A stretch of 64,000 nt of DNA from Tethya wilhelma (taxonomy: Eukaryota > Porifera > Demospongiae > Tethyida > Tethyidae): NCBI GenBank assembly GCA_964030475.1, contig CAXIPT010000013.1:399408-463407 (forward strand), read 5' to 3'. The position numbers and the translations under genes are program-made. Positions 1 through 12,859 of this stretch are shown in pieces. The notes under the pieces were generated by a model, which was not told the origin of the DNA, ran no database searches, and saw only the letters and a list, made by a program, of their open reading frames with translations. Every line of letters begins with the position of its first letter. Within the stretch, counting starts at the first letter, position 1.

Positions 1-1438
1 AGGTACATTCAGCTTTTTATGAAAACTACAAAGATTTGCTTAATGAAGAGAAACTAAAGGAGGAACTAACTCCAGACAACTACAAAGAGAAGTTTCATCA
101 TCTCCTTTGCTGGGAAGAGAAGGAACACGATGACCTTTTAAAGATAAAGTAAGTACAATAAAATGGCTGGTATTACCATTAAAAAGCCGATTAATATTAT
201 TCTCCATATAGTATATTGCCTTCGGTATAAATATTTCACTTGTTAATTTTTTGTTGTTGCTGATGATTCAGTAAAGATCACTATGCATACAAAATAAAAA
301 TTTTTTACTGTGGATCAGTTAATTTTTCATCTGTAAACTAAGGTTGTTGACAAAAAAAATTTTAGTGCCAAAATTTACCAATCCACAGTAAGCATTTATC
401 TATATTATAATATTTATAGGTGTAATGGAAGACCATACATAGTAGTTTTCTATAAGCCAAGATACGTACCTTATAAGCTGAACCCTGGTAGAGATAGCCA
501 CTATGCTCGCTATGGCTATATAACTGGTGATGATGGTGATATACTGTCATATGCTAAACAAGCAAGTGAAGGGTCCTTTATTGTCCTTACTAATGGTGAA
601 TTCATTAAGACAAGGCATGTTTTTGCAAGTGTACCAAAGGAAGCTAATTTCAATGCTATCACATTTGGACTGGATGATAGTGAAGTGAAGAAACTTGTTA
701 CCTGGAATACTAAATCTGCTAAAACTATGTGCTCTTTTACTCTAGTAGTTGGCTTTGAATTGAAGCATTCTTATTTCAGTCGTCTCCATAATGCACTTAA
801 ACGACTTCCGAGACATATGGTTTACAAGATTTTGCCACATAGCGAAATGTTCATTCCATTTCCTTCAAAAGAAAAGTCAACTGTTTATAAAGAGGAAGTT
901 GATTGTGCTGAATACAGGAAAATGTTAAACTTGGACAAAGGCCAAACTCGTGCTCTTTATGTTAGCATGAACTCAAGCTATCATATACCTATTCTTGTAG
1001 CTGGTCCATTTGGTACAGGCAAAACCCGATTGCTTTGTAGACTTGCTTACGAGATACTCAAGGATCCCAATACCCGTGTACTTGTGTGTGCTCACCACCA
1101 GGCTTCAGCTGACACATTTGTATCTTGTTTCGGTAAAATGGTAGTTAAGTTTTCATGGGATATTGGATTCATACGAGTTGTTCCAAGCAAAAGCTACCCC
1201 TCCAATGTGAAGGATGAATATGGTGATTTCTACATGACACCAAATGAGTTCACTGAACTAGATTTGGAAGAAATAGAGCTAGTGATTACAACACTTAGCA
1301 CAGCTCTTATACTTTACAATAGACTGTATCACATAGAGAGACGTGGTTTCTTCACACATATCCTGATTGATGAAGGAGCACAGACCAGAGAACCTGAGAC
1401 ACTTGGACCACTCTGTTTTGCTGATAAATTCACAAAGG
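1..1438 (+). CDS. HELZ2-like SF1 helicase fragment (5' and 3' incomplete)
   Basis: Two exons are visible: 1 to about 148, ending in a GTAAGT donor, and 420 to 1438, beginning after TTTATAG. The first encodes the module 'NYKEKFHHLLCWEE' that precedes the helicase core in this gene group. The second carries Walker A 'GPFGTGKTR' and the SF1 motif II 'LIDEGAQTREPE'. The family is Upf1-like superfamily 1 RNA helicases of the MOV10/HELZ/HELZ2 type, ATP-driven RNA unwinding enzymes. The protein is closely related to the first helicase of the minus-strand gene at 21602-22625, with the same intron position, but it lies on the plus strand. The reading frame is cut at N1439 just after motif II, and repeat DNA follows. 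It could be a third paralog or a misplaced contig end of a neighbouring copy. Confidence 0.75.
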
Positions 1439-1440
1439 NA

Positions 1441-1737
1441 ATAAGCAGTGTAGGAATGGGCAGTTCTGTAAAAAGCAAGGAAACAAGGCAAGACTCTGAA
1501 TTTCGGCACATGACTACTTCATTTTCATTATTAAATCTGTGAGCAATTGCAGGCTAATTATAGGTCAATAGTCACACAATTAGTTCACTAATTTGGATGA
1601 AGTATCAGCAGATATACAGGCCGGTAAAACCATGCAATGCAACTTTGGCATAAAAATGAAGTAGTCATGTGCCGAAATTCAGAGTCTTGCCTTGTTTCCT
1701 TGCTTTTTACAGAACTGCCCATTCCTACACTGCTTAT
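1441..1737. repeat. About 85-bp near-perfect inverted repeat abutting N1439
   Basis: Bases 1441-1524 are the reverse complement of about 1654-1737, with a loop of about 130 bp. Both arms encode the same short peptide beginning MPKFRVLPCF in opposite directions. The right arm is the start of the repeat element that continues to about 2328. The left arm begins two bases after the single N, so this may be a contig-end artefact or a genuine head-to-head element pair. Confidence 0.85.
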
Positions 1738-2328
1738 TTTTTTGAAATTTTTATTACTTGTTCATTCACTTTTTTCAACACTAAGGTGTTATTGCTTGGA
1801 GACTGGTTAGTCTCTACAAAAAAGCAAGTGCTTGCAGAACTATTGAATGCGCATGCGCACTAATGCAAACCACGTGGTCTGTTGACGACCTTTACCTACA
1901 TAAAATGGCTACATAACAGTACAGTAATTTGTACCTGAGAGTTTCAAAGCTGCCTAGATTTTGTTTGATTACTTTTGGGCAGCAGACGAGTATCAAAGAA
2001 CGTACTTTGGATGAATTCAAGTTACCTTGTACAGTTAAAGTTGGCTCAATGTCTTTCATTTCTCTGGAAATCGCGTTCAAGTAAGTCACAAAGGAGAAAA
2101 CAAAATTGCATTGTTCTGGCTTCCCGCCAGCGCTCTCTCCAGGGTGCTCAAGGAAGCTTTTGTGAGTTTTGTTGATCCGTATAGTTAGAAAACTATCTAA
2201 GGGAGGCCTCTAAGCATGTTTGAAGGCTTAGCTATATTTCTCTGAAAAATTTTAAGCGTGAACATTTTGTATTGTGTCTATGGGACAGGCGGCCCATTCC
2301 TACTATACGTACTACCGTACGTATGATA
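1651..2328 (+). mobile_element. Repeat family X, copy 1 (about 0.67 kb, non-coding)
   Basis: The copy starts with AAAATGAAGTAGTCATGTGC and ends with the self-complementary stretch ACGTACTACCGTACGTATGA. The same sequence recurs at 5775-6142, 23271-23912 and 23955-24058. This copy is the most diverged from the others. No convincing ORF is present, so it looks like a non-autonomous element. CCCATTCCTAC occurs in direct orientation near both ends. I could not define a target-site duplication. Confidence 0.7.
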
Positions 2329-2811
2329 GTAAAAGGACAATGCATGACATTAATTGATAGGGGCGAGCCTGAGTACCATAATGACTTATATAATACATGT
2401 ACACTATTTCATGCATGCACCGTGGTACAATGACTCGATCTCAGAGGGTGTGAGTTTTCTGATTTATTTATTGTGGTAGACTATATGTTGCTACTTAATT
2501 TATTATTCAGCTGTTATTCCTATAGGCCTATATCTGTTATAATGCCAATATTTAATTTCTTTCGGTAAAGTACATATACACATTTCAGATATGATTGTTC
2601 TAATGTAAAACTGTTTGACAGTTTGTCTACCACAATATACCAACATTCAAAACAGATATTAATTTTTGCTATTAAGCCAGATAGATGTATTGAAACTTAT
2701 ACCACTGAATGTATAAAAATTATAATTATATACACTGTGTCTATATTATCAATGAAACACACTATGAAATTACTAATTATTACTACTAAAACAGTAGGTA
2801 AACACTGCATA
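2329..2811. other. AT-rich spacer without recognisable gene
   Basis: The stretch between repeat X and the 3' end of HELZ2-like copy A. I see no exon-like reading frame with splice signals. It probably contains the 3' UTR and polyadenylation region of the minus-strand gene. Confidence 0.5.
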
Positions 2812-5773
2812 TTATCTGCTGGTTGTTTTTTTGAGCTGACGGATGTCATCAAAAGTAGGGAACTTTGACCCCACAACTACACACTTCCTCTCCTCATAAT
2901 GCTGAATCAGCTCTTTCCATGTGTCATCATACTTTAATAACTTCTTGTTGCCTGTATCATGTAATCATAAGCAAATAATTTTAACCTTTTATGTGTATAT
3001 TATGCCTAGACTGCAAGGGTTAATAATAACAGGAAATTAATGTGGGCACAATTCCATCCTACTTACCCACAATGACGAGGCCGTATTTGCTTCTTGTGAT
3101 GCCAACATTGATCTGATGCTTGTCTGTGATGAAGCCAAGGTGTTCCAGCACCCAGCCACGATCAGGTTGGATGTGTTCAGGATGGGCTATCTCGGCTAGT
3201 GGCTGAGATCGAACTGTCGATAAGATCACTATTCCATATTCATCACCTTCAAGGATAAAAGGATACCCATCACAACAAGCACAATATATATATCATACAT
3301 AATCATATTACACTGTTTTTACAAACTAAATTATGGTAACTAAATTGAGGTGTGCTGCCTCCAGCATGCATAACTTCACTAAAGTACCTTGGCTATCATT
3401 AATGGATGCCACTTTTACAGCTGGCTCCGCCTTGTCTCTTGGTGAGTGAGGATCCACCAGCAGCTGTGGGTGTTTGATCATCTCTCTCTTTATTTCTTCC
3501 TTCTGAGCTTTGTAGGGAGTAAGAACTGCTAGCTGGTCCAAAGGAACTTTGTGTACTTGATGAAGAACACGGACAATTTCTACCTATAGAACAACAAATA
3601 ACCAATAATATATTATCGTACACTTCCACTGGCCATATTGCCACTGCATTGCTACTGGCTCACTAACATACCACTTTCATTGCCTCTCTCGTGTTGAATT
3701 TTGAGTCTCTACCAATCTTCTGATCTTCTTTCCCAACAACATCACAGAATAAGATTGGACAGTTAGCTCCTTGTGGCCAAAATCTGCCCAGGTTAGTTTC
3801 ATGACAGTTCCGTTTCTTCACAGAATCATCAGCTTCTAGTTCCCCATCATAGAAGTGCTCAGATGGGAACTCACAGATCGCCTCATGCTGCAATTGTACA
3901 GAATACATGAATCACATACATTATGTATAGCTAACACAATTGAACTAACTCTCAGTGATCACTTACCATTCTGTATTGTGTGGTGAGTCTCTTGGTAAAT
4001 TGGCCATCAAATTTCTCAGCATATCTCTCAAACAGTGAGTTGGTAAGTCCATTCTCCTTGGCAGGTTGATACTCGATAACAGGCTGGAGTTGTTTGTGGT
4101 CTCCAATGAGTACCACGTGCTCACAGAGGCTGATTGGAACCACTGATTCTGGCTCCGTTGCCATGCCACTCTCATCAATGATACACTGACGTGGTGTAAC
4201 AAACTCCATACGATTGCTAGCAGCTTCGTTGCATGTGCAGAGGATAATGTCAAATTTTTTACTCTTCAGAAATTCTTCTTCTGCCTTTACCAGTACTTTT
4301 CGATGTTCAATGCATAGCTTTCCACTTGGCAACTTTCTCTCTTTTTCAACAGATTTCAGTTTTTCTTCCAAAGCTTTCAGTTTATGAACTGCCTTGATTC
4401 CTTCAGACTCTCTAAGATTCACGTGCAAGGCATACTTGAACAGATCTGACTCAATACTGTAGTCTGAAACATTGGACTGTGCTTGATTTGTCTGAGGACT
4501 TGTATGGTACTTCCTTTCAACAGAGCGGCTATAAACTCTGAGGATTCTCAAATTCAACCCCAGATTTCTTTGGCAAAGGGTGTCCAGTTTTCCTATAACA
4601 GAACATTGCATTTCCAGTAAACACCTAATTCTCACTACATACCGATTACACACATGCAGATGTAGTAATATATACACCATGGACATTGTAACGGGTTAAA
4701 CTAATATATAATATCCATGTTAGTATGCTTACTCAGCACTACATCCACAGACTTGTTTGAAGGTCCACAGTAGAGTACACATTGACTAGGTGAGAGAGTT
4801 TTATTAGCCATTGCAAATATGTACGCAATATGAGCTCCAGTTTCACTCTTACCAGTGCCTGCAGTAATCAAACATTTGAAAATTACAAGCATATAATTAT
4901 ACAGATATTAACGATAAGAATCCATGCATAGATTTGTACCTGGAGGTCCTTGAATTAGCTGGAACTTCTTTTCCAATGCTAATTTAATCGCTTCTCTCTG
5001 TCCCTGGTTTAATAGTTTCTTTCCATCCACGGGTCTCCATAAAGCTGTTGCTAATCTGTCTTCAAGGAATTTCTTGCTGGCAGCTTCATGATAGTCTGGA
5101 ATTGAACACACACATGGGTGGTAGTGAGTTTGTAACATAAATAATATCACAGCATGCAAACCTTTAGCTCTCTTTAGCTCTTCTTCTTTGCCCAGTGCTA
5201 CCTGAGAAACAAGTTTGCTTATTGGCTTTTGTTTTCTTTCAAAACGATGTTTGTGAAGCTTAAGTGGGCGTGAATTGTCAAGCTTAAGAAGACCTTTATA
5301 CACTCGCCTGTTGATAGAAAACAATTACAAGTTAATACATTATACTCTCTCTAATGTGCTACACTAACATACACAATCTATTGCTAGCATAATTTGCTTA
5401 CTGGTAAGACACAGCTAAAGAAATCAACTGCAGCTCACAGCTCTGTTTCTGAATAAGCAACTTCTGCTTCTCTGATATTCGACAGTTTCTCTCTCCAATG
5501 AACTTCATGTAAATATCAAGTGCATAATCATTATCATTATTGCTATCCTCTTCTTCTTCCTCGTCTCTTTCTTCCACCTTGTGGACCACCAGATGGAAGA
5601 CAGCCCGTGTGTTGTAATGAGGATCAGTGCCATATCGCACACACACAAGATCTCCAACATTAATTTTGAAGAATTCTGAGCAGTTTTCCACAAAATCTTT
5701 AGACTGTCTCATCACCACACTCTTGTCATCAATGGTGTAGTACACTTCATCAATACAGTTGGAAGGTATGCTC
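2812..5773 (-). CDS. HELZ2-like copy A, 3' part (C-terminal SF1 helicase)
   Basis: Nine minus-strand exons with GT/AG borders: 5773-5402, 5307-5162, 5094-4940, 4858-4733, 4592-3967, 3888-3672, 3583-3388, 3246-3067 and 2951-2812 (stop TAA at 2814-2812). Helicase motifs appear in order: GPPGTGK (split by an intron between 4940 and 4858), 'IIDESGMATEPES' (motif II), 'LIGDHKQLQPV' (motif III), 'LTTQYRM' (motif IV), 'INDSQG' followed by 'DEYGIV' across an intron (motif V) and 'VGITRSKYG' (motif VI). This matches the C-terminal helicase of HELZ2, a nuclear receptor co-activator and interferon-induced RNA helicase in vertebrates. The exon structure is almost identical to 14549-17060 in copy B, indicating recent duplication. 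At 5773 the frame runs into N5774 at exactly the point where copy B continues into its RNB exon, so the upstream part is missing from the assembly or deleted. Confidence 0.85.
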
Positions 5774-5774
5774 N

Positions 5775-6142
5775 ATATTTGTGATGAAATCGAGTATCAA
5801 GGAACGTAGTTCCCTTGAAAAGAACTTATCTTGTGCTGTTAAAGTAGGCTCAACACTTTCTGGTTCTCTGGAAATCGTGTTCAAGTAAGTCAGTTAGTAC
5901 GTAAGTTAGGAGAACAAAAATGGCACTATTGTGGCTTCCCACTAGCGCTCTCTACGAGTGCCCAGTGAAGTTTCTGTGAGTTTCTGGCCTTGCATGCAGT
6001 TGGAAATCTGTTGGGGAGAGCCTTTGAGCAGGTTTGAGGGCCTAACTTTGTTTTGCTAGATTTTTATGGTGATAAACATTTTGTATTGTGTCTATGAGAC
6101 ATGTGGCCCATTCCTACTATACGTACTACCGTACGTATGATA
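5775..6142 (+). mobile_element. Repeat family X, copy 2 (3' half)
   Basis: Nearly identical to 23541-23912, starting immediately after N5774 inside the family and ending at the same CCGTACGTATGATA terminus. It separates the two halves of HELZ2-like copy A. Confidence 0.8.
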
Positions 6143-6171
6143 ATACAATTAAATCAAACTTATATGCATAC

Positions 6172-9100
6172 CTTTCTTCAAGCAGCTCTTCATGCACCAT
6201 CTCTTCCCAACAGAGAAGTTGATGAAACTTTTCCTTGTAATTTTCCCTTGTTAACTCTTCCTTTAGTAGGCTTTCGTCAAGCTTGTCTTTGTGCTTCCAA
6301 TAATTATAGTCAGAGTGAACTACAGGTTGTTTCATTTTGGGTGTGTACTTTGGAACTTTGTCCTTAACAGCAGCTGTGGCAGCAAGACTCTGTAGTTAGA
6401 TCATGAATTAGGTTTTAGGTAAGTTATAGTGACTATAATGTCAAGCAACTCACTGGGAAGTCTTGTTTAGTGAAACTAGCTCCTTGAGAGTGACTAGTCG
6501 AAGATCCCCCCATTCTTTCTATATCACCCTTCTTCTTTTGTCCTACATGTATGCATGCATATTCATGCATTCTCAACAACAATAAAATTAAACAACAGTT
6601 AACCTACTTGATTGCTGAGGAGGCTGTGTCTGTGATTTTGTTTGTATTCTTTCTTTGGGGTTCATTCGGTCAATACTAGATGGAATTGATAGAGCAACAG
6701 GGCTTTTTGGGACACTTAGTGATTGTTGATGAGCTAGTGCCGTTGAAGCTGACTGCATTGGTTCAGTGTTTGTTGTATGTTTCTTTTCTTGAACAGGTTT
6801 TCCTTTAGCACTTGACAATTGATGTACCTGAGCTGTTAACTTAGCTTTGTTTGTGCTTGGTTGTACTCTTTCCGTAGGTTTAGTTTTGCCTTTTGATGAC
6901 ACTGTATAATCAGCAGACTTTTTATAAGGTTTAGCTACTTGTGCTGATCGGCTAGTTTCACTTCCACTGGAGCCACCACTGGAGAATCTGATTTGCACTA
7001 CTTTTGAATTACTTTTATATTTTTCTGAAGAACTTGGTGACATTTTATCTTTTTTCACACTTTTTGCTAGACTCTTATCATTGGCAACAGTTGTATGTTT
7101 TGACTTTGAGCTTGGTATGCCAGCAACACTAGATTCTGAAACTGGGACTGGAAGAGTGAACTCTGGCCAATTTGACTTTGGTTCTACACTACTAGTCTCT
7201 GTGTCTGCCTCTGCCCGTGCTAATGGAGGATATGCTGTTGAAATAGGTTGAGGTTTTGTCCACCGGCTACCTACTAATCTCTTCAAGCGGTCAGTAAATT
7301 CAATCTTTACTGTCTGTCTTGATTCAACAGAATCAGGAATTACTAGTGTACTGTGTTCAATACATTTCTTCAAGTAGAGACTCCAGCACTTTCCCTGCTC
7401 TCCATACAGCCTCACCATGTGGTCCTCAACTCCAAGAAGAACCAGTGGACTTCCTACTGCAACCACCAGGGACTTGGCTCTGGTTAGAACTGTGTTGAAC
7501 ACATAACGATCAGAGGAGCTGATTGTGGGGTTGCAGGTGTTTCCATTCTCAGTTAGTGGCTCAGTGGTGCTCCAAAAGACAGCCTGAAATTCTTCACCTG
7601 TATAAAATTAATTTTTAAAAATGCAATAACTTTCAGTTTCTGCTATTATGAGAATTTCTTTACCTTGAATAGTGTATGTTGTTAGCATTTTAGGCTTGTA
7701 CACTTCATGAGATCTTTTGTGTGCTAAACTTTGAGTAATAACAAGCTAAAAGATGACAAATTCATAGAGCATAATTATGAAAATTATCATGTGCAAAAAC
7801 ATTATCATTATGTCATAATTATACCTGTGTTCGTGTAGTAGCCACAACAGAGACATCCGTTAGATTCTTTGTGTTTTTTAGCCAATAAGATACTTGGTCT
7901 AGCAATATTTGAGCTTCAATTTCTGGTTGTGGCTGCCTCATGGAATCCAGACTGGAACACACAAAGATGAGAGGATAAGGGGTAAATTGTTCTTGAGGAG
8001 TAGCTGTTAACTGAGAGCGATAAAACAGCTGGTTTGGAATGGCCAAGATCGATTCATGACAACGATAGTTCTTCACCAATGTAACTACATAAGGTTGTGC
8101 CTCAGGGCAGCAATTTCGATACATTATACAGAGTCTATCCATTAGAGACGTCTTCAAGCCATTTTCACGTGCCTCTTCACCAAGAACTAGTACTGCAGGT
8201 CCAACCTGTCAAAGATATAAAACACACTCATGATACAGTTATATAGCTGTACAATATTAGTAATGAAATACAATACACTTTGTACCTGACAGGGGTCTCC
8301 AGCAATTACTATCTTGGTATCTTTTGTGGCTAGACAAAGAGGAGCAAGTGTTTCAGGCTCTCTGGCCTGACCACCTTCGTCGATTAAAATGTGAGTGAAA
8401 AATCCGGGTTCAAACTCAGAATCCCGAAAACTGAGAGATGTGAGAAATGTAGAAACAACCACTAAATTACTTCTTTGTAAGTCGTGTGTTCTTTTAAGTT
8501 TACAAAACTCATCAAAAGTCTTGCAATACGGTACTAGATCAGTATACTGAGGTGAACGGGACCAATCACGGTTTGTCAATCGTACCAATATTACATTCTT
8601 CCAAGGGTAGTTTTGATCAGATCTCATTCTAGCAAAATAAGTATCTACCAGGTGGTTTGAAGAATGCTGTTGTTGTGTGCAGATCAGAATATGAGCAGGT
8701 TTTCCCTTCATTTTAGCAAATTCAGTGAAGACATAAGCTGCCAGTGCAAGCACACGTGTCTTTCCAGTGCCAAATGAGCCCCGTAAGAGTACGATGGGAG
8801 CATTAGGCTTACAACAAACAATTGATTTCATAGCATGAAGCTGTCCTTGTTGATCCAACTTCTTAAGATGGTATCGGATGTGACTATTTTGGGGGAAGTC
8901 TTCTAGACTAGCAGGTTGGATAAAATCTCTCCTTAGAGGCATTAGTTTGCTGCTAACCACTTCATCACTGACTCCATTTACAGCTTTAATCAGATTATCG
9001 AAGTAGCGATGGTTTACTTCAAACTCAACAGTGACTCTAATAATAGCCTGGCCATATCCAAACTCTGGGTACATTTTACAGAGCATTTGAAACTCTTCGT

Positions 9101-10868
9101 ATTGAAATGCTATGTACATTTTGTCATCAGCTCGCCTAAAATTTGCACCTGAAATGTCAGCCCTTGCCTCCATCTTTTTACCAGCACTCATTATTTTTAC
9201 AATATAAACAGCTTCACTTGCTTGACTGGCATAGGCGACCTGATCTGGGGAAATTCCCATTAGGTATCCGAAGCGATAGGATCGATATATAGCTTTTGTT
9301 TGAATCCATGGAGGTTGTGTCCCTTTTTGGTAAATTACAAGATCATAGTATCCATTGCACCTACATGTGTTACATAAACCATGCAACACATTGAATTAAA
9401 AACAACTACAGCTGCATGTAGGGTGACAATATTAAACATTGTATACAGCACTCACTTGGATCCAAGAGTGAGAATATGATTCTTTTCCTCCCAACATATC
9501 AAGTTGTTCATCTTCAACTTGTAATTCTCTTGAGTCAGGTCCTGTTTAATATCCCTGATGTCCAACTCATGCTTTACTCTCTCAAAGAATGTCTCACAGC
9601 TGGCCAAAGACCCCCTGGGTTTGTACTGGACCTGGTGAGAGGAAGCCATGTTGCTTTGAACTGGAAGAACCTCGGTTCGAGGGGTGACAACAGAAGGACG
9701 AGGAGGAATGTTAACTGGTGTAGGTAAAAGAGGTCTAGGTACAGGAGGTTGAGGAAAAGGAGCTCCTGGCCATCCAACATTTCTTCCTCCAGGATCAGGT
9801 GGCTGAAATTAACATACCAAAACAGAAAGATGTGTGTGCATATCAATATGTTGCTAGCTAGTCATGTACAGTCACATGATTGACAATGCTGCCATGGAAT
9901 CCTGAGACTTAGTAATATCAAGCATTTCTCATAATGACCCATGAATTCTATATACTGTAAAGATTTATTCACAATGACATTCTATATTCATGAGATTGTC
10001 TACTACGATTAAGAGACCTATGAATTACTACCACCCAGGGATACACTACTTGGAATCTTCAAGGCTATAGGGTTTATGAGGAAATCTATATTGTAAATAA
10101 ATATTAGTGGATTCTAGTGAGTGACATTTCCAAGATTTATAGTATGTCTGACTGCATGTCTCAGCTTGCAGCTGCTATAGGATTGTTCTTAGAACTAGAA
10201 ACAGACCACAGCATTACTCACATAAATTTGAAAAGGTGACTGCTGTGTGTTGGCAAATGTTGCAGGCAAGGTAGGTAGGGAAAATTGTCCCGGTACATTC
10301 CGAGGAGCTGTGTTGTAACAAAAGAAATAACAACCACATTATACTGATTGATATTCATTACTATAGTTCCTGGTATACAGCTGTAACTTGTACATAACTC
10401 CATGATGTCATTACGATCCTTACCAGCTATAGCTATAAGCTACTAAGCTGTCATGATGTATTTGTACACATGATTTGATTCATACACATACACATACACA
10501 TCATCTGTTCACTCAATTTAGCATGCTAATTGTGATCATTAATGGTAGTTACAAGTAAACACTGACTAGTCTCTCAAATGCTGAGTTGGCTTACATGTAG
10601 CATACATGTGTTGATCACTGTCATGAGCAAATGGGCACCAGTCTTGAGAAGGACAGGATGATCCTCCAAAGCATTTCATTGGCTCAATAAGACCATTGAT
10701 ACTCCTCGTTACAACCAGTTCAGGTCTCGGCCACAGAAGATTGTGGCTGCTGGAGTCGAAGCAGCCGAGTACTCCACTGGGGCATCCATACAGCTGCTGG
10801 AGACGAGGCTGGTTGGCTTGGTTATAGTAGTAACACACTTTACAAATCTTCTTCAATGGCGACGCCAT
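6172..10868 (-). CDS. HELZ2-like copy A, 5' part: CCCH finger, helicase, start of second helicase
   Basis: Exons 10868-10595, about 10308-10222, 9802-9456, 9360-8286, 8205-7825, 7745-7664, 7597-6608, about 6540-6454 and 6389-6172. The start ATG at 10868 begins MASPLKKICK in good context; the upstream in-frame GTG is not needed. The first exon holds a CCCH finger (C-x5-C-x5-C-x3-H, from KCFGGSSC). A proline-rich stretch follows, then an SF1 helicase: 'GSFGTGKTR', 'LIDEGGQAREPE', 'IAGDPCQV', 'KNYRCHES' and 'VLTRAKSLVVAVG'. A Ser/Thr/Lys-rich tail of about 200 residues leads into a second 'NYKEKFHQLLCWEE' module, the start of another helicase whose core would lie in the sequence missing at N5774. 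The protein therefore appears to have one helicase more than HELZ2. It is probably a cytoplasmic RNA-binding ATPase, possibly acting in antiviral or RNA-decay pathways by analogy only. Confidence 0.8.
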
Positions 10869-11039
10869 TTGATGTGGCTCTGTCCCCAGGATAACAGTTC
10901 TCGGATTCACATTTACCGTCTGGTCAGAGCCACGGTGGATGACAGTCGGTACAGTGCCGAACTAATATCCATGTATAAACGATAACCCCTTTATAATTAA
11001 GCAATTCTACCGTGAGTTATGCGCATGCGCAGTAGTCAA

Positions 11040-12807
11040 GCGTGGAACTTTTGAACTATGATGGATAGACATGCACTCACCTTATCCCTCTCTGTTGATG
11101 CCGACATTTTGTTCTGATATATAAGTATGCAGTGAATTGTGTGGAGTATATATAGGTGGATCAATAAATACTCAACCATGTATACAGACTTACCTCTTCT
11201 TTCAAATTCTTTGCATTGATACTAGCTCTCTCTTTGATCAACATTAGAACTACTTCAATATGTCCAGCAGAGCTAGCAGCTATTAATGCTGAAGCATTCA
11301 ACATCTTTTGTATGCATGAAATTATAGATAGTATATTATACAGGCCGGGGGTGAGTCACAATATTAAAGTGTCATCAATGATATAGATATTATTGTACCA
11401 GTAGATCTTGGGTATCAACCACATCCAATCCATCTTCGAGAAGATCTGATACTTCCTCCAGGAGTCCGAACTCACAAGCTAATAGAAAATACTCAGTTGT
11501 TTGAAACTGCTCCATACCCTAAAGCAATATGCAGTTGTTCAGAATGAATAACCATAATAACAATAATGCAGTTGTTAACAGACTGAACTTACATCAGTGA
11601 CCTCCAACATGTTATGTTTCTTTTTATAGGTCTCCAAGTCTACTTTGTCTATGGATATTTCAGTGATATGATGCTCTTGTAAGAAGGTATCAGTCATGGC
11701 ATTAGCAAACAGTAGAGCAAAGGAGGAAGGAATATGCCATGTCAAAATCAAACTGCCAGACCCACCACCCATAAATGATATTGCAGATCTGTTTATTGTT
11801 GATTGACGGCACAAATTTCCCTGGCTCTGTTCAACTCCAACAAGAGTGAATGTCTCAGCATTGACATATAGAGTAGTTGCAACTTCACAATGGCCACAAC
11901 ACAAATATAGTGGTTGTCCTTGAAACCTGAAATCCACTGCTCTAGTATTACTTCGAAATCTATTGAGGTTTTCTTCATATTGTGACAACTCTGTCTTTAG
12001 ATACTCATTTCCGAAATGCTTAATAATGTATTTCAGAAGAGAGATGTTGTTAAAGTGCCAGTAGGAACACAAGATGAGAAAAAGCTCATTAAATTTTCTC
12101 GCTTTTAGCATTTCTTTAGCATTTTGATCATAGTATCGTTTATGATGCCGTCTTAGACTTCCTGTGATAAAAGCGACTCTAATACGAATCTTTTTGAACA
12201 AGCGGACTGACTCTTTACATCTCTCATTGAGATACAGCTGTGTGCTGGTTTTGAGTGAGTCAAAATGACATTTAAGTGCCTCTTCATCGTGGCTTGATTG
12301 GTGCCACAGTAGTACTGAAGGGTGATACTGTAATTGGCTATGTGGTTCAGAAGCTGGTGCACCACCATATCTTACTGCCACAGGTACTAATGCTTGTTGT
12401 TGTACTACTACTGGAGGTTGACACAGTAGTTGGTTAGGAGACATATCTGATCGAACATATCGTTCACATTCGCCTGTACCAGCTCTCATTAGGCTCTGCT
12501 GGTGAAACTCAAGAGTTGTCTGAAGCTCTGTCAAAACATCACTATAAAACTCCTTGTTACTTGAAAAGATTCTAATGAGCTTTTCAAAGTTACTTGGCCT
12601 TTCCTCCACTTTGTCAATAACTGCACAAACTAGGTTGCATGCTCGAACATCCAGTAATACACTACAGTTGTTCATTTCACGGAGTGTAGATGAGGATATA
12701 AGGTTTCCAGAGAGAAGTTTAACTGATATCTCTAGCAAGTTTGACTTGAAAGTAGACATAAGTATTTCAACACAATTTAAAATACTTTTATGTTCTGGTG
12801 TTGACAT
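11040..12807 (-). CDS. Protein with helical death-fold-like N-terminus and ankyrin repeats
   Basis: The main exon runs from about 12807 (MSTPEHKS) to 11593. Shorter exons follow at 11519-11399, 11304-11194 and near 11110. Reading on past the last donor, a TGA occurs near 11040. An upstream exon near 13010-12962 ending in GTAAGT is possible. Residues 1 to about 95 are an all-helical segment whose pattern resembles CARD or DED domains; this is inference. A conserved middle region has 'SYWHFNNISLLKYIIKHFGN'. The small exons encode ankyrin repeats, recognised by 'SALIAASSAGHIEVVLMLI' and 'LLACEFGLLEEVSDLLEDG'. Ankyrin plus death-fold proteins commonly act as scaffolds in innate-immune or apoptotic signalling. 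It lies just upstream of HELZ2-like copy A on the same strand. The 3' end is uncertain. Confidence 0.55.
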
Positions 12808-12859
12808 GATGCTTAGTGTGGTTTGATTTTCATCTAAAGAGGAGTCAGATGAAGTCACG

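Noticed and set aside
10566..10910. Start of HELZ2-like copy A at the upstream frame beginning NPRTVILG
   Set aside because: The codon there is GTG; the in-frame ATG at 10868 has a good context and precedes the zinc-finger segment.
12808..12858. Start of the ankyrin gene at MTSSDSS
   Set aside because: The codon is GTG. The next ATG (12807) or an upstream exon near 13010 is more plausible.
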